From Isoetes taiwanensis (lineage: Eukaryota > Streptophyta > Lycopodiopsida > Isoetales > Isoetaceae): a stretch of 64,000 bases of DNA. The notes under the pieces are model-generated. The model was not told where the DNA came from and did no database searches. It worked only from the letters and a program-made list of their open reading frames with translations. The position numbers and the translations under genes are program-made. Positions 62,613 through 64,000 of this stretch are shown here, in pieces (position 1 is the first letter of the stretch; each line of letters begins with the position of its first letter). The DNA lies in assembly GCA_021234155.1 (NCBI GenBank), contig JAJEKV010000053.1, positions 5,672,488 to 5,736,487 of the forward strand, written 5' to 3'.

Positions 62613-64000
62613 AAGAGTGTTTGCAAAAGTATCCTCTTGTTGCAGGAAAGAAAGAATATTATTAATATCTTTGTAGTGCAGATATCTATCAAATCTTCCA
62701 GAGAACTATGACCAAAATGATATCAGCTTTGGACAAAGGAAAATGTGTTCCATAGACTCTTCCTGTAAGCAACCAAAGTGGCAAAGAGAGGAGACATCAT
62801 ATCTCTTAGACAAGGATAGTAGATTAGTCAAACTTTTTTGAGCCACAAGCCAAATAAAGAAGCTGATCTTTGGGGGTACGTGAGGAATTCAAAATGTTTT
62901 GAAAAAGAGAAATTCTGTATGAGCTAAGGACCATTTTGCATGGCTTTGACAGTGCATCGACTTGACTCAAAAGTGGAATAAATTTCATTTACCTTTGCGA
63001 GATATATTTTCCTTTTTAAAGTCCATCCCAAAGTACTTTGCTATAAGCAATAAAATTCTTGAAAGGAGCAAAGAATATTCTTAAAGTGAGCATACAATTT
63101 CTTGTCACTAGATGTGCCTTTAATAATCGATTTCAAGGAAGTCTAAGAAATAAATGAATTATTATCTTTGTAGAGGTCTTTTATTCTTAAAATCCCTTTC
63201 TCAGCTCATTTATTATAAATCTTTGGATGCTTGATAGCTAGCATTTTAGAGTGTTGACTTTGGAAGATGGGGGACCAAAAAAGATTTGTATTCATAGTAG
63301 CATCGGTGACTTTATCACTCGAAAACAAAGATTAAACTTTGTTCCAGGTCATAGTCAAATTTTTGGATTAGAGGAGAAGATTTTGGGCAAAGTGCGGTCA
63401 TGCACAGAAAGCGGTCAGTGGAGGCAATGCTTAATAGTAGGATGACTCGAGGGATAGAAAATATTCAACCAAGAATTAATGAATTTAGAAGCGGAGAAGC
63501 ATTACCCATATGGTGTTGGAGAGGTCGGGGTTCCTTTGTGCTTCTACATGCTCAACATTCTCATTATTTCATCTCCTAGAGCCATGAGTTGAGTTCTCGG
63601 ATATATTTCCACCGCCAAGGAACAAGCACGAATATGCAAATTCTTACAACCTAACCCTCCAAACTTTTTTTTTGGCCTAGATATTGAATTCCTAATTGAC
63701 TAAGTGAGAACCATTCCGGATAAATTTCCTTATGATTTTTTTAAAGTCAAGATAAGTAGATATCTAGGGGCAATTAAAGCAGAAGAGAAATACACATGAG
63801 ATGAGGTCGGATGAGCTTGCAATCAATACAAAGCAAAGGGTAAACAACCCTGTAGTTATTCAATTTCCTTTTAATTTTCTCCTGCATTGATTCCACAATC
63901 CTTTCGGGCTTGGATTTAGGAAAGAGGCATACCAAGCAAGTTAGAGGGGTGAATGAGAACATGGATGCCACATATGGAAGTTTGATTGATGTCACCAATA

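Larger units (their letters stand above)
61571..64000 (-). mobile_element. Second LINE-B family copy, minus strand, cut by window end
   Basis: The poly(A) appears as 20 T at 61574-61593. Going up the minus strand, the 3' UTR end resembles that of LINE-B (TAATTAACGAAAAAATC). Then come the small ORF (61984-62256), the ORF2 end with FWNIWKARNRLLYGSKSFSI and KMHFQLDIESIA (62400-62612), and a zf-RVT-like stretch with frame breaks. KSKPERIVESMQEKIKRKLN (63774-63998) corresponds to the RT-to-C-terminal linker. It is clearly diverged from the first copy. Confidence 0.85.

Overview
This is nuclear DNA of a land plant, almost entirely built of nested and decayed transposable elements. The plant call rests on Ty1/copia and Ty3/gypsy remnants primed by the initiator tRNA, plant L1-type LINEs whose ORF1 has DUF4283 and zinc-knuckle features, telobox motifs (CCCTAAA), and fragments of plant Pumilio, kinesin-light-chain-related and CRM-domain genes. 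The repeat load suggests a large genome, perhaps a non-flowering plant, but the sequence does not prove that. No tRNA, rRNA or CRISPR array was seen. Only one ORF looks like an intact non-transposon gene: an RNA-ligase-like protein at 2628-3347 on the minus strand.

Layout, left to right. 1-2037: a weak minus-strand coding remnant, then a GC-rich minisatellite of alternating palindromic motifs ending in an A-run. 2038-5640: the RNA-ligase ORF between two short LINE tails ending in (TTCTA)n, then a 113-bp LINE fragment with a 15-bp target duplication. 5640-10875: a wrecked Ty3/gypsy element hit by a (TTCTA)n LINE, a 238-bp MITE with a 9-bp duplication, a minus-strand LINE endonuclease segment and a T-rich insertion. 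10876-11330: CACTA-like subterminal repeats. 12310-18620: one copy of a repeat here called R, split by a complete minus-strand copia element (12765-18129, duplication TACAT). 19360-24301: a second complete copia element (duplication GCGCA, LTR termini TA...TA) inserted in another LTR. 24861-29049: gypsy LTR debris carrying a long LINE. 29305-36987: a 7.7-kb region bounded by 22-bp inverted repeats, with subterminal arrays, three 660-bp tandem units and pieces of three plant genes. 38120-39436: an inverted second copy of R, carrying its own LINE fragment. 42669-59811: a full-length L1-type LINE with a 13-bp duplication, split by a 7.7-kb DNA transposon (47976-55719) and by a minus-strand (TTCTA)n LINE. 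61571-64000: a second LINE of the same family on the minus strand.

The elements form a stratigraphy: most insertions have target duplications or an empty-site homologue in the same window, so their relative order can be read. The points most worth attention are the DNA transposon that combines a transposase-like minus-strand gene with a plus-strand FCP1/NIF-type phosphatase remnant, the gene-fragment-carrying inverted-repeat element, the conserved small ORF at the 3' end of the L1-type LINEs, the RNA-ligase ORF, and the LINE family with pentanucleotide tails.
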